Shown here piece by piece: positions 27,420 to 37,130 of a stretch of DNA of 64,000 bases (positions within the stretch are counted from its first letter, which is position 1; every line of letters begins with the position of its first letter). This DNA is from Pseudomonas viridiflava (GTDB lineage: Bacteria > Pseudomonadota > Gammaproteobacteria > Pseudomonadales > Pseudomonadaceae), in assembly GCF_900582625.1 (NCBI RefSeq), contig NZ_UTIQ01000241.1:496001-560000 (forward strand), read 5' to 3'. The notes beneath the pieces were generated by a model. The model worked only from the letters and a program-made list of their open reading frames with translations. It ran no database searches and was not told the DNA's origin. Position numbers and translations under genes: made by a program.

Positions 27420-28973
27420 ATGGTTTTTTCATCCAATGTGTTCCTGTTCTTGTTCCTGCCGATTTTCCTCGGCTTGTATTACTTGAGCGGGCAACGCTAT
27501 CGCAATCTGCTGCTGCTGATTGCCAGCTACGTGTTCTACGCCTGGTGGCGGGTGGATTTTCTTGCGCTGTTTGCCGGCGTTACGCTGTGGAATTACTGGA
27601 TCGGCCTCAAAGTCGGCGCCGCCGGGGTGCGGACCAAGCCGGCACAGCGCTGGTTGTTGTTGGGCGTGGGCGTGGACCTGTGCATTCTCGGCTATTTCAA
27701 ATACGCCAATTTCGGCGTCGACAGCCTTAACGCCATCATCACCTCGTTCGGCCTGGAGCCGTTCATCCTCACCCACGTGTTGCTGCCCATCGGCATCTCG
27801 TTCTACATCTTCGAGTCGATCAGCTACATCATCGATGTGTACCGGGGCGACACGCCGGCCACGCGCAATCTCATCGACTTCGCCGCCTTCGTGGCGATCT
27901 TTCCGCACCTGATTGCCGGCCCCGTGTTGCGCTTTCGCGACCTGGCCGATCAGTTCAACAACCGAACCCACACCCTGGATAAATTCTCCGAAGGCGCCAC
28001 GCGCTTTATGCAGGGTTTCATCAAAAAGGTGTTTATCGCCGACACCCTGGCGATTGTCGCGGACCACTGCTTCGCTCTGGAAAATCCCACCACTGGCGAT
28101 GCCTGGCTCGGCGCGCTGGCGTATACGGCGCAGCTGTATTTCGATTTCTCCGGCTACAGCGACATGGCCATCGGCTTGGGCCTGATGATGGGCTTTCGTT
28201 TTATGGAGAACTTCAAGCAGCCGTATATCAGCCAGTCCATTACCGAGTTCTGGCGGCGCTGGCATATCAGCCTGTCCACCTGGCTGCGCGATTACCTGTA
28301 CATCACCCTGGGCGGCAATCGCGGCGGCAAGGTGGCGACGTACCGCAATCTGTTCCTGACCATGCTGCTGGGCGGCCTCTGGCACGGCGCGAATATCACC
28401 TACATCGTGTGGGGCGCCTGGCATGGCGTGTGGCTGGCGATTGAAAAAGCCATCGGCATCAACACCGCGCCACGCAGTTTCAACGTGCTGCGCTGGGCCT
28501 TCACCTTCTTGCTGGTGATCATGGGTTGGGTGATCTTCCGCGCGGAAAACCTGCACGTGGCCGGCCGAATGTACGGCGCCATGTTTGGCTTTGGCGACTG
28601 GAACCTGTCGGAACTCAACCGCGCCAACCTCACCGGCTTGCAGGTGGCGACGCTGGTAGTGGCCTACGCCACCCTCGCCTTCTTCGGGCTGCGGGATTTC
28701 TACGCCAACCCGCCCATCGACAAAGGCAAAACCACCGAGGCCGACGGCCCTGCCACCGCGCAACCGGGCACCGTTAAAGCAGTGCCGGGCGAGCAGCCGA
28801 ACATCCATGTGCCCGGCTTCACCGTGGGCACCGAGGCACAGGTGCAAGCCGCGTACTGGAGCGCCGACTGGCCGCGCTACGCCATGCGAGCGCTGGTGTT
28901 GCTGCTGTTCGTGGCGTCGATTCTCAAGCTCTCGGCGCAGAGCTACTCGCCCTTCCTTTACTTCCAGTTCTGA
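27420..28973 (+). CDS. algI: Alginate O-acetylation membrane protein AlgI (MBOAT)
   Basis: Multi-pass inner-membrane O-acyltransferase of 517 residues (P. aeruginosa 520) that passes acetyl groups from the cytosol to AlgJ/AlgX in the periplasm. The MBOAT catalytic histidine is His322 in GGLWHGANITYIVWG, the same number as in P. aeruginosa. Many membrane helices are evident from the first residues (NVFLFLFLPIFLGLYYLSG). GGAGAGAG lies about 6 bp before the ATG. It follows the repeat-filled gap after algL. Confidence 0.97.
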   Translation: MVFSSNVFLFLFLPIFLGLYYLSGQRYRNLLLLIASYVFYAWWRVDFLALFAGVTLWNYWIGLKVGAAGVRTKPAQRWLLLGVGVDLCILGYFKYANFGVDSLNAIITSFGLEPFILTHVLLPIGISFYIFESISYIIDVYRGDTPATRNLIDFAAFVAIFPHLIAGPVLRFRDLADQFNNRTHTLDKFSEGATRFMQGFIKKVFIADTLAIVADHCFALENPTTGDAWLGALAYTAQLYFDFSGYSDMAIGLGLMMGFRFMENFKQPYISQSITEFWRRWHISLSTWLRDYLYITLGGNRGGKVATYRNLFLTMLLGGLWHGANITYIVWGAWHGVWLAIEKAIGINTAPRSFNVLRWAFTFLLVIMGWVIFRAENLHVAGRMYGAMFGFGDWNLSELNRANLTGLQVATLVVAYATLAFFGLRDFYANPPIDKGKTTEADGPATAQPGTVKAVPGEQPNIHVPGFTVGTEAQVQAAYWSADWPRYAMRALVLLLFVASILKLSAQSYSPFLYFQF

Positions 28974-28985
28974 GCGAGCCCAGCC

Positions 28986-30161
28986 ATGACCCGATCATTA
29001 CGCATTCTGTATATCGCCGTGTTCCTCGGCCTGCTGCTGGGCCTGGGCCTCTGGTCTTTGCGCGCCTTTATGGGCTTTAGCACCACGCCAACCGACACGG
29101 TGCTCAACGGCAAATGGGCCAAGGCCGCCGAAACCCAGTACGACAAGGAATTCCCACTTAAACGCCTGGGCACGAACCTGTGGGCGGCGCTGGATTACAC
29201 GCTGTTCAACGAAGGCCGCCCCGGCGTAGTGCTGGGCCGTGACCAATGGCTGTTCAGCGATGAGGAGTTCAAGCCCATTGCCAACGGCCAGGATTACCAG
29301 CAAGAGAATCTGGCGTTGATTCAAGGCGCGCGCGAGCAGTTGCAGAAACGAGGCGTGAAATTGGTGTTGGCCATTCTGCCGGCCAAGGCGCGGTTGTATC
29401 CCGAGCACCTGGGCGACGAAGCCCCGGCCTCGCTGCACAGCGACTTGTACCAACGCTTCCACGCCAGCGCCGAACAGGCTGGCATTCTCGCCCCGGACCT
29501 GCTCATGCCGCTGCAACACGCCAAGCTGCAAGGCCAAGTGTTTCTGCGCACCGACACGCACTGGACGCCCATGGGCGCCGACGTGGTGGCGCAGAATCTC
29601 AGCGCCATCGTGGCGAAACAGGCACCGATCAATGCCGAGCCGCAGCAGTTCATTACCGAATCGAAACAGCCCGAGCCGTACAAGGGCGATCTCACCTCGT
29701 TCCTGCCGCTGGACCCGCTGTTCAGCGACCTGCTGCCCAAGCCGGACCAGTTGCAACAGCGCACCACTCGCGCCGCTGACGAGCCGGGCGCAGAAGGCGA
29801 TGACGCCCTGTTCGCTGATGCGCAAGTGCCCGTGGCACTGGTGGGCACCAGCTACAGCGCCAACCCGAACTGGAATTTCGTCGGCGCGCTGCAACAAGCG
29901 CTGAAAAGCGACGTGGTCAGCTACGCCGAACAGGGCCACGGCCCTATCGAGCCAATGCTCAAGTATTTGCAAAGCGATGAATTGAAAAACGCGCCACCCC
30001 AGCTGGTGATCTGGGAATTCCCCGAGCGCTATTTGCCGATGAAAACCAACCTGAGCGACTTCGATCCCAAGTGGGTCGCTCAACTCAAGGCCGCCGGTGC
30101 GGCTACTGACGTGGCCGCATCCGGCCGCCAATCCTCCTTGCCAATCCAGGCAAACCGCTAG
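28986..30161 (+). CDS. algJ: Alginate O-acetyltransferase AlgJ
   Basis: Signal-anchored periplasmic SGNH-type acetyltransferase paralogous to AlgX (391 residues). The N-terminal anchor is at about 8-30. The catalytic Asp190 and His192 lie in RTDTHWTPMGA, with Ser289 in GTSYSA, close to the P. aeruginosa D190/H192/S288 set. It probably relays acetyl groups between AlgI and AlgX. The 12-bp gap after algI shows translational coupling. Confidence 0.96.
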   Translation: MTRSLRILYIAVFLGLLLGLGLWSLRAFMGFSTTPTDTVLNGKWAKAAETQYDKEFPLKRLGTNLWAALDYTLFNEGRPGVVLGRDQWLFSDEEFKPIANGQDYQQENLALIQGAREQLQKRGVKLVLAILPAKARLYPEHLGDEAPASLHSDLYQRFHASAEQAGILAPDLLMPLQHAKLQGQVFLRTDTHWTPMGADVVAQNLSAIVAKQAPINAEPQQFITESKQPEPYKGDLTSFLPLDPLFSDLLPKPDQLQQRTTRAADEPGAEGDDALFADAQVPVALVGTSYSANPNWNFVGALQQALKSDVVSYAEQGHGPIEPMLKYLQSDELKNAPPQLVIWEFPERYLPMKTNLSDFDPKWVAQLKAAGAATDVAASGRQSSLPIQANR

Positions 30162-30220
30162 ACCGGTGCCCTGCTCGCGCCTTTCCGGGCGGGCATCACC
30201 TCATCATGGAGAACGACACA

Positions 30221-30883
30221 ATGAAGCCATCCATCACCCATGCAATCGTTAACAACCGCCTCGGTAAAGCCTGCGCGTTCGTGGTAGTTGGCCTGCTCGC
30301 CGCCCAGGTACACGCCGACGAAGCCGCCCTCTACGGCCCCACCGCGCCGAAGGGTTCGGCATTCGTGCGGGTGTACAACGCCGGCAGCCAGGAAATCAAC
30401 GCCACGGTCGGCAGCGCCAAGCTCGACGACGTGGGCCCACTGGGCAGCAGCGACTTTGGCTTTCTGCCGGGCGGCGACTACAGCGCTCAGGTCGGCTCGC
30501 AAACCGTGCCGGTAAAGCTGGCCGCCGATAAGTACTACACCATCGTCGCCCTGCCCGGCGGCCAACCGAAACTGGTGGAAGAACCGCCGTTCAAGAACAA
30601 ACAGAAAGCCCTGGTGCGTGTGCAAAACCTCAGCGACACCAAGGTCACCCTGAAAACCGCCGACGGTAAAACCGCCGTCGTCGAAGACGTCGCCCCCGCC
30701 GCCCGTGGCGACCGCGAAATCAACCCGGTGAACGTCAAGCTCGCGCTGTTCAACGGCTCGCAAAAAATCAGCGACCTGAAGCCGGTCTCGCTTGCTCGCG
30801 GTGAAGCGGTTGCGCTGTACGTCACCGGCAGCGGCAGCAAGCTTTCGCCAGTGTGGGTCAAGCGCCCTGCTGCTACTGAATAA
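30221..30883 (+). CDS. algF: Alginate O-acetylation periplasmic protein AlgF
   Basis: Small periplasmic partner of the acetylation complex (220 residues, P. aeruginosa 216). The signal peptide ends near VHA before DEAALYGP. The mature part is two beta-rich domains with the phrases FVRVYNAGSQEINATVGS and KALVRVQNLSDTKVTLKTADG. It has no catalytic motif and is thought to be an adaptor. Start at the ATG at 30221 with GGAGAA 8 bp upstream; the in-frame ATG at 30206 lacks a ribosome site. Confidence 0.95.
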   Translation: MKPSITHAIVNNRLGKACAFVVVGLLAAQVHADEAALYGPTAPKGSAFVRVYNAGSQEINATVGSAKLDDVGPLGSSDFGFLPGGDYSAQVGSQTVPVKLAADKYYTIVALPGGQPKLVEEPPFKNKQKALVRVQNLSDTKVTLKTADGKTAVVEDVAPAARGDREINPVNVKLALFNGSQKISDLKPVSLARGEAVALYVTGSGSKLSPVWVKRPAATE

Positions 30884-31059
30884 ACCAGCTCTTGGCTTTT
30901 CGCTTCGTGAATATCGATCTCGCGAGCTAGAGCGTGCCAAGGCAAAACCAGACCAGGAAGCGCAGTTGGCTGTAGCCAATGAGCAGTCCTGGGCTGGTTT
31001 TAACGCAGGCAGGCCGACGCGCAGCAGATCGCACGGACTCACATGTAAAGGAGATTCCC

Positions 31060-32505
31060 ATGATTCCAGTTATTCTTTCGGGCGGCAGCGGTTCGCGGCT
31101 GTGGCCGCTATCGCGCAAACAATTCCCCAAGCAATTCCTCGCCCTCACCGGCGAGCACACGATGTTCCAGCAAACCCTCGAACGTCTGGTGTTCGAAGGC
31201 ATGCAGCCGCCGGTGATCGTGTGCAACAAAGACCACCGTTTTATCGTGCAAGAGCAGCTCTCGGCGCTGAACCTGGCGAGCCAGGCGGTGCTCATGGAAC
31301 CCTTCGGCCGCAACACCGCCCCGGCCGTGGCCATTGCGGCGATGAAGCTGCTCAATGAAGGCCGCGACGAGCTGTTGCTGGTGATGCCGGCCGACCACGT
31401 CATCGATGACCAGAAAGCCTTCCAGCGCGCCCTGGCCATCGCCACCATTGCTGCCGAAGCGGGCGACCTGGTGCTGTTCGGCGTACCCGCAACCAAACCG
31501 GAAACCGGTTATGGCTATATCAAAGCCAGCCAGGACGGCGCGCTGCCGGAAGGCGTCAGCCGGGTTGAGCAGTTCGTCGAGAAACCCAATGCCCAGCGCG
31601 CCGCCGAATTCGTCAAATCCGGCAGCTATTTCTGGAACAGCGGCATGTTCCTGTTCCGCGCCAGCCGCTTCCTCGACGAACTGAAACGCCACGACCCGGA
31701 CATCTACGACACCTGCCTGTTGGCGCTGGAACGCAGCGCATTCGATGGCGAAAACATCGACATCGACGCCGCCACCTTCGAGTGCTGCCCGGACAACTCC
31801 ATCGACTATGCGGTGATGGAAAAAACCGACCGCGCCTGCGTGGTGCCGCTGACCGCAGGCTGGAGCGACGTGGGTTGCTGGAGTTCGTTGTGGGATGTGC
31901 ATGAAAAAGACGACGCCGGCAACGTCACCAAAGGCGACGTGGTGGTGCGCGACAGCCACAACTGCCTGGTACACGGCAACGGCAAGCTGGTGTCGGTGAT
32001 CGGCCTGGAAAACATCGTAGTGGTGGAAACCAAGGACGCCATGATGATTGCCAGCAAAGACCGCGTGCAGGAGGTCAAGCAGCTGGTCAACACGCTGAAA
32101 GAAGCGGGCCGCAGCGAAACCGAAAACCACTGCGAGGTGTATCGGCCGTGGGGCTCGTACGACTCGGTGGACATGGGCGGGCGCTTTCAGGTCAAGCACA
32201 TCACCGTGAAGCCAGGCGCGCAGTTGTCCCTGCAAATGCACCACCACCGGGCCGAGCACTGGATTGTGGTGTCGGGCACCGCCGAGGTGACGTGCGATGA
32301 AAACGTGTTCCTGCTGACGGAGAACCAGTCGACCTATATTCCGATTGCCTCGGTTCACCGGCTGGCCAACCCGGGGAAAATTCCGCTGGAGATTATTGAG
32401 GTGCAGTCGGGCAGTTATCTGGGGGAAGACGACATTGAGCGGTATGAGGATATTTATGGGCGCAATGAGGACAGCGGGGTGCAGGTGAAGACGGTGGTGC
32501 GCTAG
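31060..32505 (+). CDS. algA: Mannose-1-phosphate guanylyltransferase/mannose-6-phosphate isomerase AlgA
   Basis: Bifunctional cytosolic enzyme (481 residues, exactly the P. aeruginosa length) catalysing fructose-6-P to mannose-6-P and mannose-1-P + GTP to GDP-mannose. The pyrophosphorylase domain starts ILSGGSGSRLWPLSRKQFPK (residues 5-24) with FGRNTAPA downstream. The C-terminal cupin isomerase domain carries the metal block QMHHHRAEHW near 385-395. The AAAGGAG ribosome site precedes the ATG. Last gene of the operon, after a 176-bp gap following algF that holds no gene. Confidence 0.98.
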   Translation: MIPVILSGGSGSRLWPLSRKQFPKQFLALTGEHTMFQQTLERLVFEGMQPPVIVCNKDHRFIVQEQLSALNLASQAVLMEPFGRNTAPAVAIAAMKLLNEGRDELLLVMPADHVIDDQKAFQRALAIATIAAEAGDLVLFGVPATKPETGYGYIKASQDGALPEGVSRVEQFVEKPNAQRAAEFVKSGSYFWNSGMFLFRASRFLDELKRHDPDIYDTCLLALERSAFDGENIDIDAATFECCPDNSIDYAVMEKTDRACVVPLTAGWSDVGCWSSLWDVHEKDDAGNVTKGDVVVRDSHNCLVHGNGKLVSVIGLENIVVVETKDAMMIASKDRVQEVKQLVNTLKEAGRSETENHCEVYRPWGSYDSVDMGGRFQVKHITVKPGAQLSLQMHHHRAEHWIVVSGTAEVTCDENVFLLTENQSTYIPIASVHRLANPGKIPLEIIEVQSGSYLGEDDIERYEDIYGRNEDSGVQVKTVVR

Positions 32506-32515
32506 GTTTTAAACG

Positions 32516-32624
32516 GCCCCTCACCCCAGCCCTCTCCCGCAGGCGGGAGAGGGAGCCGATCTCCGTTCGCCCGCAGAACGTCACCCCTCGCCCGCTCGCG
32601 GGAGAGGGGCCGGGGGTGAGGGGC
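32516..32624. repeat. Palindromic GC-rich intergenic repeat
   Basis: The outer arms GCCCCTCACCCC (32516-32527) and GGGGTGAGGGGC (32613-32624) are perfect inverses. Inside are two smaller hairpins, CCTCTCCCGC/GCGGGAGAGG and CCGCTCGCGG. The sequence belongs to the same family as the duplicated block between algL and algI. Confidence 0.8.
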
Positions 32625-32640
32625 TGTTGATTTAAAAGCC

Positions 32641-32673
32641 AAAAAAAAACCGGACCCCAAGGCCCGGTTTTTT
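32641..32673. terminator. Bidirectional terminator of the alginate operon
   Basis: Stem AAAACCGGACC/GGCCCGGTTTT with loop CCAA, an A-run on the left and a T-run on the right. It can end algA on the plus strand and the convergent phoH-like gene on the minus strand. Confidence 0.88.
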
Positions 32674-32689
32674 CCCTCCTATGCAACCC

Positions 32690-34081
32690 TCACATATTCG
32701 CTTCCGCGTACTCGGCCAATACCGACCGTGGCACGCCTTGCAGGGTGATATGCACCCCATGTGGAAAATCTTTAAAGCGCTCCGTCAGGTACGTCAGCCC
32801 CGAGCTGGGTGCTGACAGATACGGCGTATCGATCTGCGCCAAGTTACCCAGGCACACCACTTTGGAACCGGTACCGGCACGCGTGATGATGGTTTTCATC
32901 TGGTGCGGCGTCAGGTTCTGGCATTCGTCGATCAGGATCAGGCTTTGCTGGAAGCTACGACCGCGAATGTAGTTCAGCGATTTGAATTGCAGCGGCACTT
33001 TGCCAAGGATGTAGTCGACGCTGCCGTGGGTGTTCTCGTCGTCCATGTGCAGGGCTTCGAGGTTGTCGGTGATGGCGCCCAGCCACGGCTCCATTTTTTC
33101 CGCTTCGGTGCCGGGCAGGAAACCGATTTCCTGATCCAGACCTTGCACGCTGCGGGTCGCAATAATGCGGCGGTAACGCTTGGTGACCATGGTTTGTTCG
33201 ATGGCGGCCGCCAGGGCCAGAATGGTTTTGCCCGAGCCGGCAGCGCCGGACAGGTTGACCAGGTGAATGTCCGGATCAAGCAAGGCGAACAGCGCCAGGC
33301 TCTGGTAAATGTCGCGCGGGCGCAGGCCCCACGCTTCCTGATGCAGCAAGGGTTCCTGGTGCAGGTCGAGCAGCAGCAGCTCATCGGCTTTGATGCCTTT
33401 GACCCAGCCGACAAAGCCCTGCTCGTCGATGATGAATTCGTTGATGTGTACGGCCGGCAAGTTGTCGGTCATCTGCACGCGGTGCCAGGTACGGCCATGG
33501 TCCTGGCGGGTGTCGACCTTGTTGACGCGATCCCAGAACGAGCCGCTGAGGGTGTGATACCCGCGCGGCAACAGCGAGATGTCGTCGACCAGTTGGTCGG
33601 TGTGGTAGTCCTCGGATTCAATGCCACAGGCGCGCGCCTTGAGGCGCATGTTGATGTCTTTGGTAACCAGCACCACAGAGAGGCCCGGCTTGCGGGCTTG
33701 CAAGTCGACCAGCTGGTTGATGATTTTGTTGTCGTTGAGGTCTTCGGGCAGCCAGGTGATGGGCTCGGCGCGACGACTCATGAGGATGGAGAGGTAACCG
33801 CAGGGACCGCTTTTATCGCGTTGAATCGGTACACCGTGTTCGACTTCTTCGGGAGAGGCACCGCCGAGGATCTTGTCGATCAGGCGGATGGCTTGCCTGC
33901 ATTCTGCTGCGACGCCTTGCTTGCCAGTTTTGAGTTTGTCCAGTTCCTCTAGGACGGTCATGGGGATGGCGACGTGGTGTTCCTGGAAGTTCAGCAGGGC
34001 GTTGGGGTCGTGGATCAGAACGTTTGTATCGAGGGCGTAGAGGATTGGAGCAGTAGGGCTGGAGCGTCCGTGGTCATCCAT
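32690..34081 (-). CDS. PIN domain plus PhoH-like ATPase (PhoH2 type)
   Basis: A 463-residue fusion. Residues about 12-150 form a PIN ribonuclease domain (YALDTNVLIHDPNAL with acidic residues, later VLVTKDINMR), and residues about 230-460 form a PhoH P-loop ATPase with Walker A GAAGSGKT near 280 and the Walker B-type ILIDECQN. PhoH2 proteins of this form unwind and cut RNA. The gene converges on the alginate operon and has no evident partner. Start at MDDHGRSS (34081) by length and homology. Confidence 0.92.
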   Translation of the reverse strand: MDDHGRSSPTAPILYALDTNVLIHDPNALLNFQEHHVAIPMTVLEELDKLKTGKQGVAAECRQAIRLIDKILGGASPEEVEHGVPIQRDKSGPCGYLSILMSRRAEPITWLPEDLNDNKIINQLVDLQARKPGLSVVLVTKDINMRLKARACGIESEDYHTDQLVDDISLLPRGYHTLSGSFWDRVNKVDTRQDHGRTWHRVQMTDNLPAVHINEFIIDEQGFVGWVKGIKADELLLLDLHQEPLLHQEAWGLRPRDIYQSLALFALLDPDIHLVNLSGAAGSGKTILALAAAIEQTMVTKRYRRIIATRSVQGLDQEIGFLPGTEAEKMEPWLGAITDNLEALHMDDENTHGSVDYILGKVPLQFKSLNYIRGRSFQQSLILIDECQNLTPHQMKTIITRAGTGSKVVCLGNLAQIDTPYLSAPSSGLTYLTERFKDFPHGVHITLQGVPRSVLAEYAEANM

Positions 34082-34622
34082 ACTCGGTCACCTTCTTATA
34101 GGAGCCAAGCGACGGAATGCCAGGTCAGCGCTCCGCCGCACCAGACCGCCGTTTCATTCCCTGGCCGCAGCGGGGGAATTGCACCAGCAGAGAAGAGGCT
34201 GCTGCGCGCCAGTTACGACGGTCTGCCTTTTAGATACTCCAAAAAACGTGACAGGAAAAAGTAATTTTTGCGTTTGCCAGGTTTATTTTTCGGCGCGACG
34301 AAAAGCCCTTGGCGTACCGGAAGCGGCTAGTTAAAGTCGGAAGTCCTACCAGCGCTCAACAGCCTTTTCCTACATACATTGTGCGTATGCAGGATCGCTC
34401 GCCCCGCCCTCCTTCCGATCTCGTTCATCAGTCACCGTTTCCTGCAGTACCGGCCTGCGCCCGATGCAAGGCACGAGTGCGCCCTTGCGAACTGGTATGA
34501 TGCGCCGCTTTTTTCGCCGCACCCGACTCTTCGGAACCGAGCCACAGAGCGCCAGCCAGGCGTCTGTGCTTTGCTTCGATGAGCAACAAGACGGCCACTG
34601 ATCACATCCGCGGAGCCCGCCC
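34082..34622. other. Gene-free region between divergent phoH-like and purine permease genes
   Basis: 541 bp with no convincing gene. It shows an AT-rich stretch near 34255-34300, an extended -10 element (next entry) and a hairpin CACAGAGCGCC/GGCGTCTGTG at about 34541-34568 in the permease leader. I looked for a purine riboswitch and did not find its conserved core. Confidence 0.6.
34493..34501 (+). promoter_or_regulatory. Extended -10 promoter for the purine permease
   Basis: TGGTATGAT matches the TGn-TATAAT extended -10 form. There is no good -35 box 16-18 bp upstream. Transcription would start near 34508, giving a leader of about 115 nt. Confidence 0.45.
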
Positions 34623-35918
34623 ATGCTGGAAAGACTGTTCCAACTCACTGCACACAACACCACGGTGCGCACCGAGGTCCTCGCCGGGATCACGACTTTC
34701 CTGACCATGGCTTACATCCTGTTCGTTAACCCGAGCATCCTCGGCGAGACCGGCATGGATAAAGGCGCCATATTCGTGGCGACCTGCCTGGCCGCCGCCA
34801 TCGGTTCGGCGATCATGGGTTTTATCGCCAACTACCCCATCGCCCTGGCGCCGGGCATGGGCCTGAACGCGTTCTTCACCTACACCGTCGTGTTGCACAT
34901 GGGCCACACCTGGCAAGTGGCGCTGGGTGCGGTGTTCCTTTCGGCGTGCATGTTTTTCGTGCTGTCGATTTTTCGCATCCGTGAATGGATCATCAACAGC
35001 ATTCCTCTGGAGCTGCGCTCGGCCATTGCCGCCGGCATCGGTTTGTTCCTGGCCCTGATCGCGCTGAAAGAAGCGGGCATTGTTGTTGCCAACCCGGCCA
35101 CGTTGGTGGGCATGGGCGACCTCAGCCAACCGGCGCCGCTGCTGGCGATTCTCGGCTTCTTTATCATCGTTGCGCTGGAAGCCCGCAAAATCACCGGCGC
35201 CGTGTTGATCGGCATTCTGGTGACCACCGCAGCGGGCATCGCCTTGGGCGTTTCGCAGTTCGGTGGCGTGTTCTCGATGCCGCCGTCCCTGGCGCCGACC
35301 TTTATGCAGTTGGACATTAAAGGCGCGCTGAACATCGGCCTGGTGACCGTGGTGTTTGCCTTCCTGTTTGTGGATATTTTCGACAACTCCGGCACGCTCA
35401 TCGCCGTGGCCAAGAAGGCCGGCCTGATGCGCGCCGACGGCCATATGCCGAAGATGGGCCGCGCCCTGATCGCCGACAGTAGCGCGGCCATGGTCGGTTC
35501 GGTGCTCGGCACCTCGACCACCACCAGCTACATCGAATCGGCAGCGGGCGTCAGCGCCGGCGGCCGCACCGGGCTTACCGCCGTGGTGGTGGCCATTCTG
35601 TTTCTGCTGTCGCTATTCCTTGCGCCACTGGCCGGCAGCGTGCCGGCTTTCGCCACCGCGCCGGCGTTGCTGTTCGTGGCCGTGCTGATGACCGCTGGCC
35701 TGGCAGAAATTGATTGGAGCGACATCACCGTCGCCGCCCCGGTGGTGATTACCGCCTTGGCCATGCCACTGACCTTCTCGATTGCCAACGGCATCGCCTT
35801 TGGCTTTATCGCCTGGGCGGTGATCAAGCTGCTCGCCGGCCGCTGGCGCGAACTGAACCCGGCCATCGTGATTCTGGCCGTGCTGTTCGTGGTGAAACTG
35901 GGGTGGTTCAACGCATGA
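34623..35918 (+). CDS. NCS2/AzgA-type purine permease
   Basis: Proton-coupled inner-membrane transporter of 431 residues with about 12-14 helices. The AzgA-branch signatures are present: [15 protein letters not shown] near the N terminus, [13 protein letters not shown], and in the scaffold [19 protein letters not shown] and a serine/threonine-rich [22 protein letters not shown]. Members carry adenine, guanine or hypoxanthine. It overlaps trmA by 4 bp (ATGA), so the two are co-transcribed. Confidence 0.93.
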   Translation: MLERLFQLTAHNTTVRTEVLAGITTFLTMAYILFVNPSILGETGMDKGAIFVATCLAAAIGSAIMGFIANYPIALAPGMGLNAFFTYTVVLHMGHTWQVALGAVFLSACMFFVLSIFRIREWIINSIPLELRSAIAAGIGLFLALIALKEAGIVVANPATLVGMGDLSQPAPLLAILGFFIIVALEARKITGAVLIGILVTTAAGIALGVSQFGGVFSMPPSLAPTFMQLDIKGALNIGLVTVVFAFLFVDIFDNSGTLIAVAKKAGLMRADGHMPKMGRALIADSSAAMVGSVLGTSTTTSYIESAAGVSAGGRTGLTAVVVAILFLLSLFLAPLAGSVPAFATAPALLFVAVLMTAGLAEIDWSDITVAAPVVITALAMPLTFSIANGIAFGFIAWAVIKLLAGRWRELNPAIVILAVLFVVKLGWFNA

Positions 35919-37003
35919 GCGCGCCGCAATTCGACCCCAGCACCTACGACGCCCAACTGGCGGAAAAGAAGCAGCGCCTGCAAGATTTGCTCGCGCCGTT
36001 TGATGCACCCGCACCGCAGGTATTCGAGTCGCCGCGCGAGTTTTATCGCCTGCGTGCCGAGTTCCGCTTGTGGCGCGAAGGCGAAGAACGCTTCTACGCC
36101 ATGTTCGCCGCCGGCGATAAACACACGCCAATCCTGCTCGAAGACTTCCCCATCGCCAGCCAACGCATTAACGCGCTGATGCCGCTGCTCAAAGCCGCCT
36201 GGCAGGGCAGCAAGGCGCTGGGCTTCAAGCTGTTTCAGGTGGAATTTCTGACCACACTGGCCGGCGACGGGCTGATTACCCTGTGCTACCACCGCCCGTT
36301 GAATGAGGAATGGCAAGCTGCCGCCGAGCAGTTGGCGGCGGACCTGGGCGTGAGCATCGTCGGCCGCTCCCGTGGGCAACGGCTGGTAGTGGGCCGCGAT
36401 TACGTCGTGGAAAAACTCGATGTCGCCGGCCGCACCTTCAGCTACCGGCAACCGGAAGGCGCCTTCACCCAACCCAACGGCACCGTGAACCAGCACATGC
36501 TCAATTGGGCGTACGAAGCGCTCGGTCAACGCAGCGACGACTTGCTCGAGCTGTATTGCGGCAACGGCAATTTCACCCTGCCGCTGGCCACCCGCGTGCG
36601 CAACGTGCTGGCCACGGAAATCAGCAAAACCTCGGTGAACGCGGCGCTCGCCAATCTGGATGACAACGGCGTGAGCAACGTGACGTTGGTGCGTTTGTCG
36701 GCCGAAGAACTGACCGAAGCGCTCAACGAAGTGCGGCCGTTCCGTCGCCTGCAAGGCATCGACCTCAAGGCCTACCAGTTCGGCAGCGTATTCGTCGACC
36801 CGCCGCGCGCCGGCATGGACCCCGACACCTGCGAGCTGACACGACGTTTCGACAACATCTTGTACATCTCCTGCAACCCGGAAACCCTCGCGGCGAACAT
36901 CGCCCAGTTGAACGACACGCACCGCATCGAGCGCTGCGCGCTGTTTGACCAGTTCCCGTACACCCATCACATGGAATCGGGCGTTCTGCTGACGCGCCGT
37001 TAA
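35915..37003 (+). CDS. trmA: tRNA (uracil-5-)-methyltransferase TrmA
   Basis: SAM-dependent enzyme forming ribothymidine at position 54 of the T-loop in all tRNAs. 362 residues (E. coli 366). The SAM motif is [15 protein letters not shown], motif IV is [10 protein letters not shown], and the catalytic Cys320 lies in ISCNPETL (E. coli Cys324). Start at the ATG overlapping the permease stop codon. E. coli trmA is not linked to a purine permease; the pairing may be a simple Pseudomonas operon arrangement. Confidence 0.97.
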   Translation: MSAPQFDPSTYDAQLAEKKQRLQDLLAPFDAPAPQVFESPREFYRLRAEFRLWREGEERFYAMFAAGDKHTPILLEDFPIASQRINALMPLLKAAWQGSKALGFKLFQVEFLTTLAGDGLITLCYHRPLNEEWQAAAEQLAADLGVSIVGRSRGQRLVVGRDYVVEKLDVAGRTFSYRQPEGAFTQPNGTVNQHMLNWAYEALGQRSDDLLELYCGNGNFTLPLATRVRNVLATEISKTSVNAALANLDDNGVSNVTLVRLSAEELTEALNEVRPFRRLQGIDLKAYQFGSVFVDPPRAGMDPDTCELTRRFDNILYISCNPETLAANIAQLNDTHRIERCALFDQFPYTHHMESGVLLTRR

Positions 37004-37033
37004 TCGCTGCGTCTTCTACCCAGTGGAAATACT

Positions 37034-37058
37034 TGTACAAGGCGCTTGCACTTGTACA
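37034..37058 (+). promoter_or_regulatory. Upstream pair of LitR/PplR-type boxes (TGTACA-N13-TGTACA)
   Basis: TGTACA at 37034-37039 and 37053-37058, each within a palindrome (TTGTACAA, and the second a full CTTGTACAAG), 13 bp apart. This spacing is one base longer than the consensus T(G/A)TACA-N12-TGTA reported for P. putida PplR1. Confidence 0.65.
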
Positions 37059-37086
37059 AGTACATCACTAGTCTCTCGCCTAAAGC

Positions 37087-37110
37087 TGTACAAGATCTTT
37101 CTCTTGTACA
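37087..37110 (+). promoter_or_regulatory. Proximal LitR/PplR-type operator (TGTACA-N12-TGTACA)
   Basis: TGTACA at 37087-37092 and 37105-37110 with exactly 12 bp between them, a full match to the direct repeat bound by the class II LitR proteins of P. putida. It lies 20 bp before the start of the first gene of the operon that encodes the MerR-type regulator, which fits autoregulation. Confidence 0.75.
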
Positions 37111-37130
37111 AGTAAGCCGTAGGGGCAGAC

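Noticed and set aside
34502-34622. Considered a purine riboswitch before the NCS2 permease
   Set aside because: The conserved purine-aptamer loops were not found; only a simple hairpin is visible.
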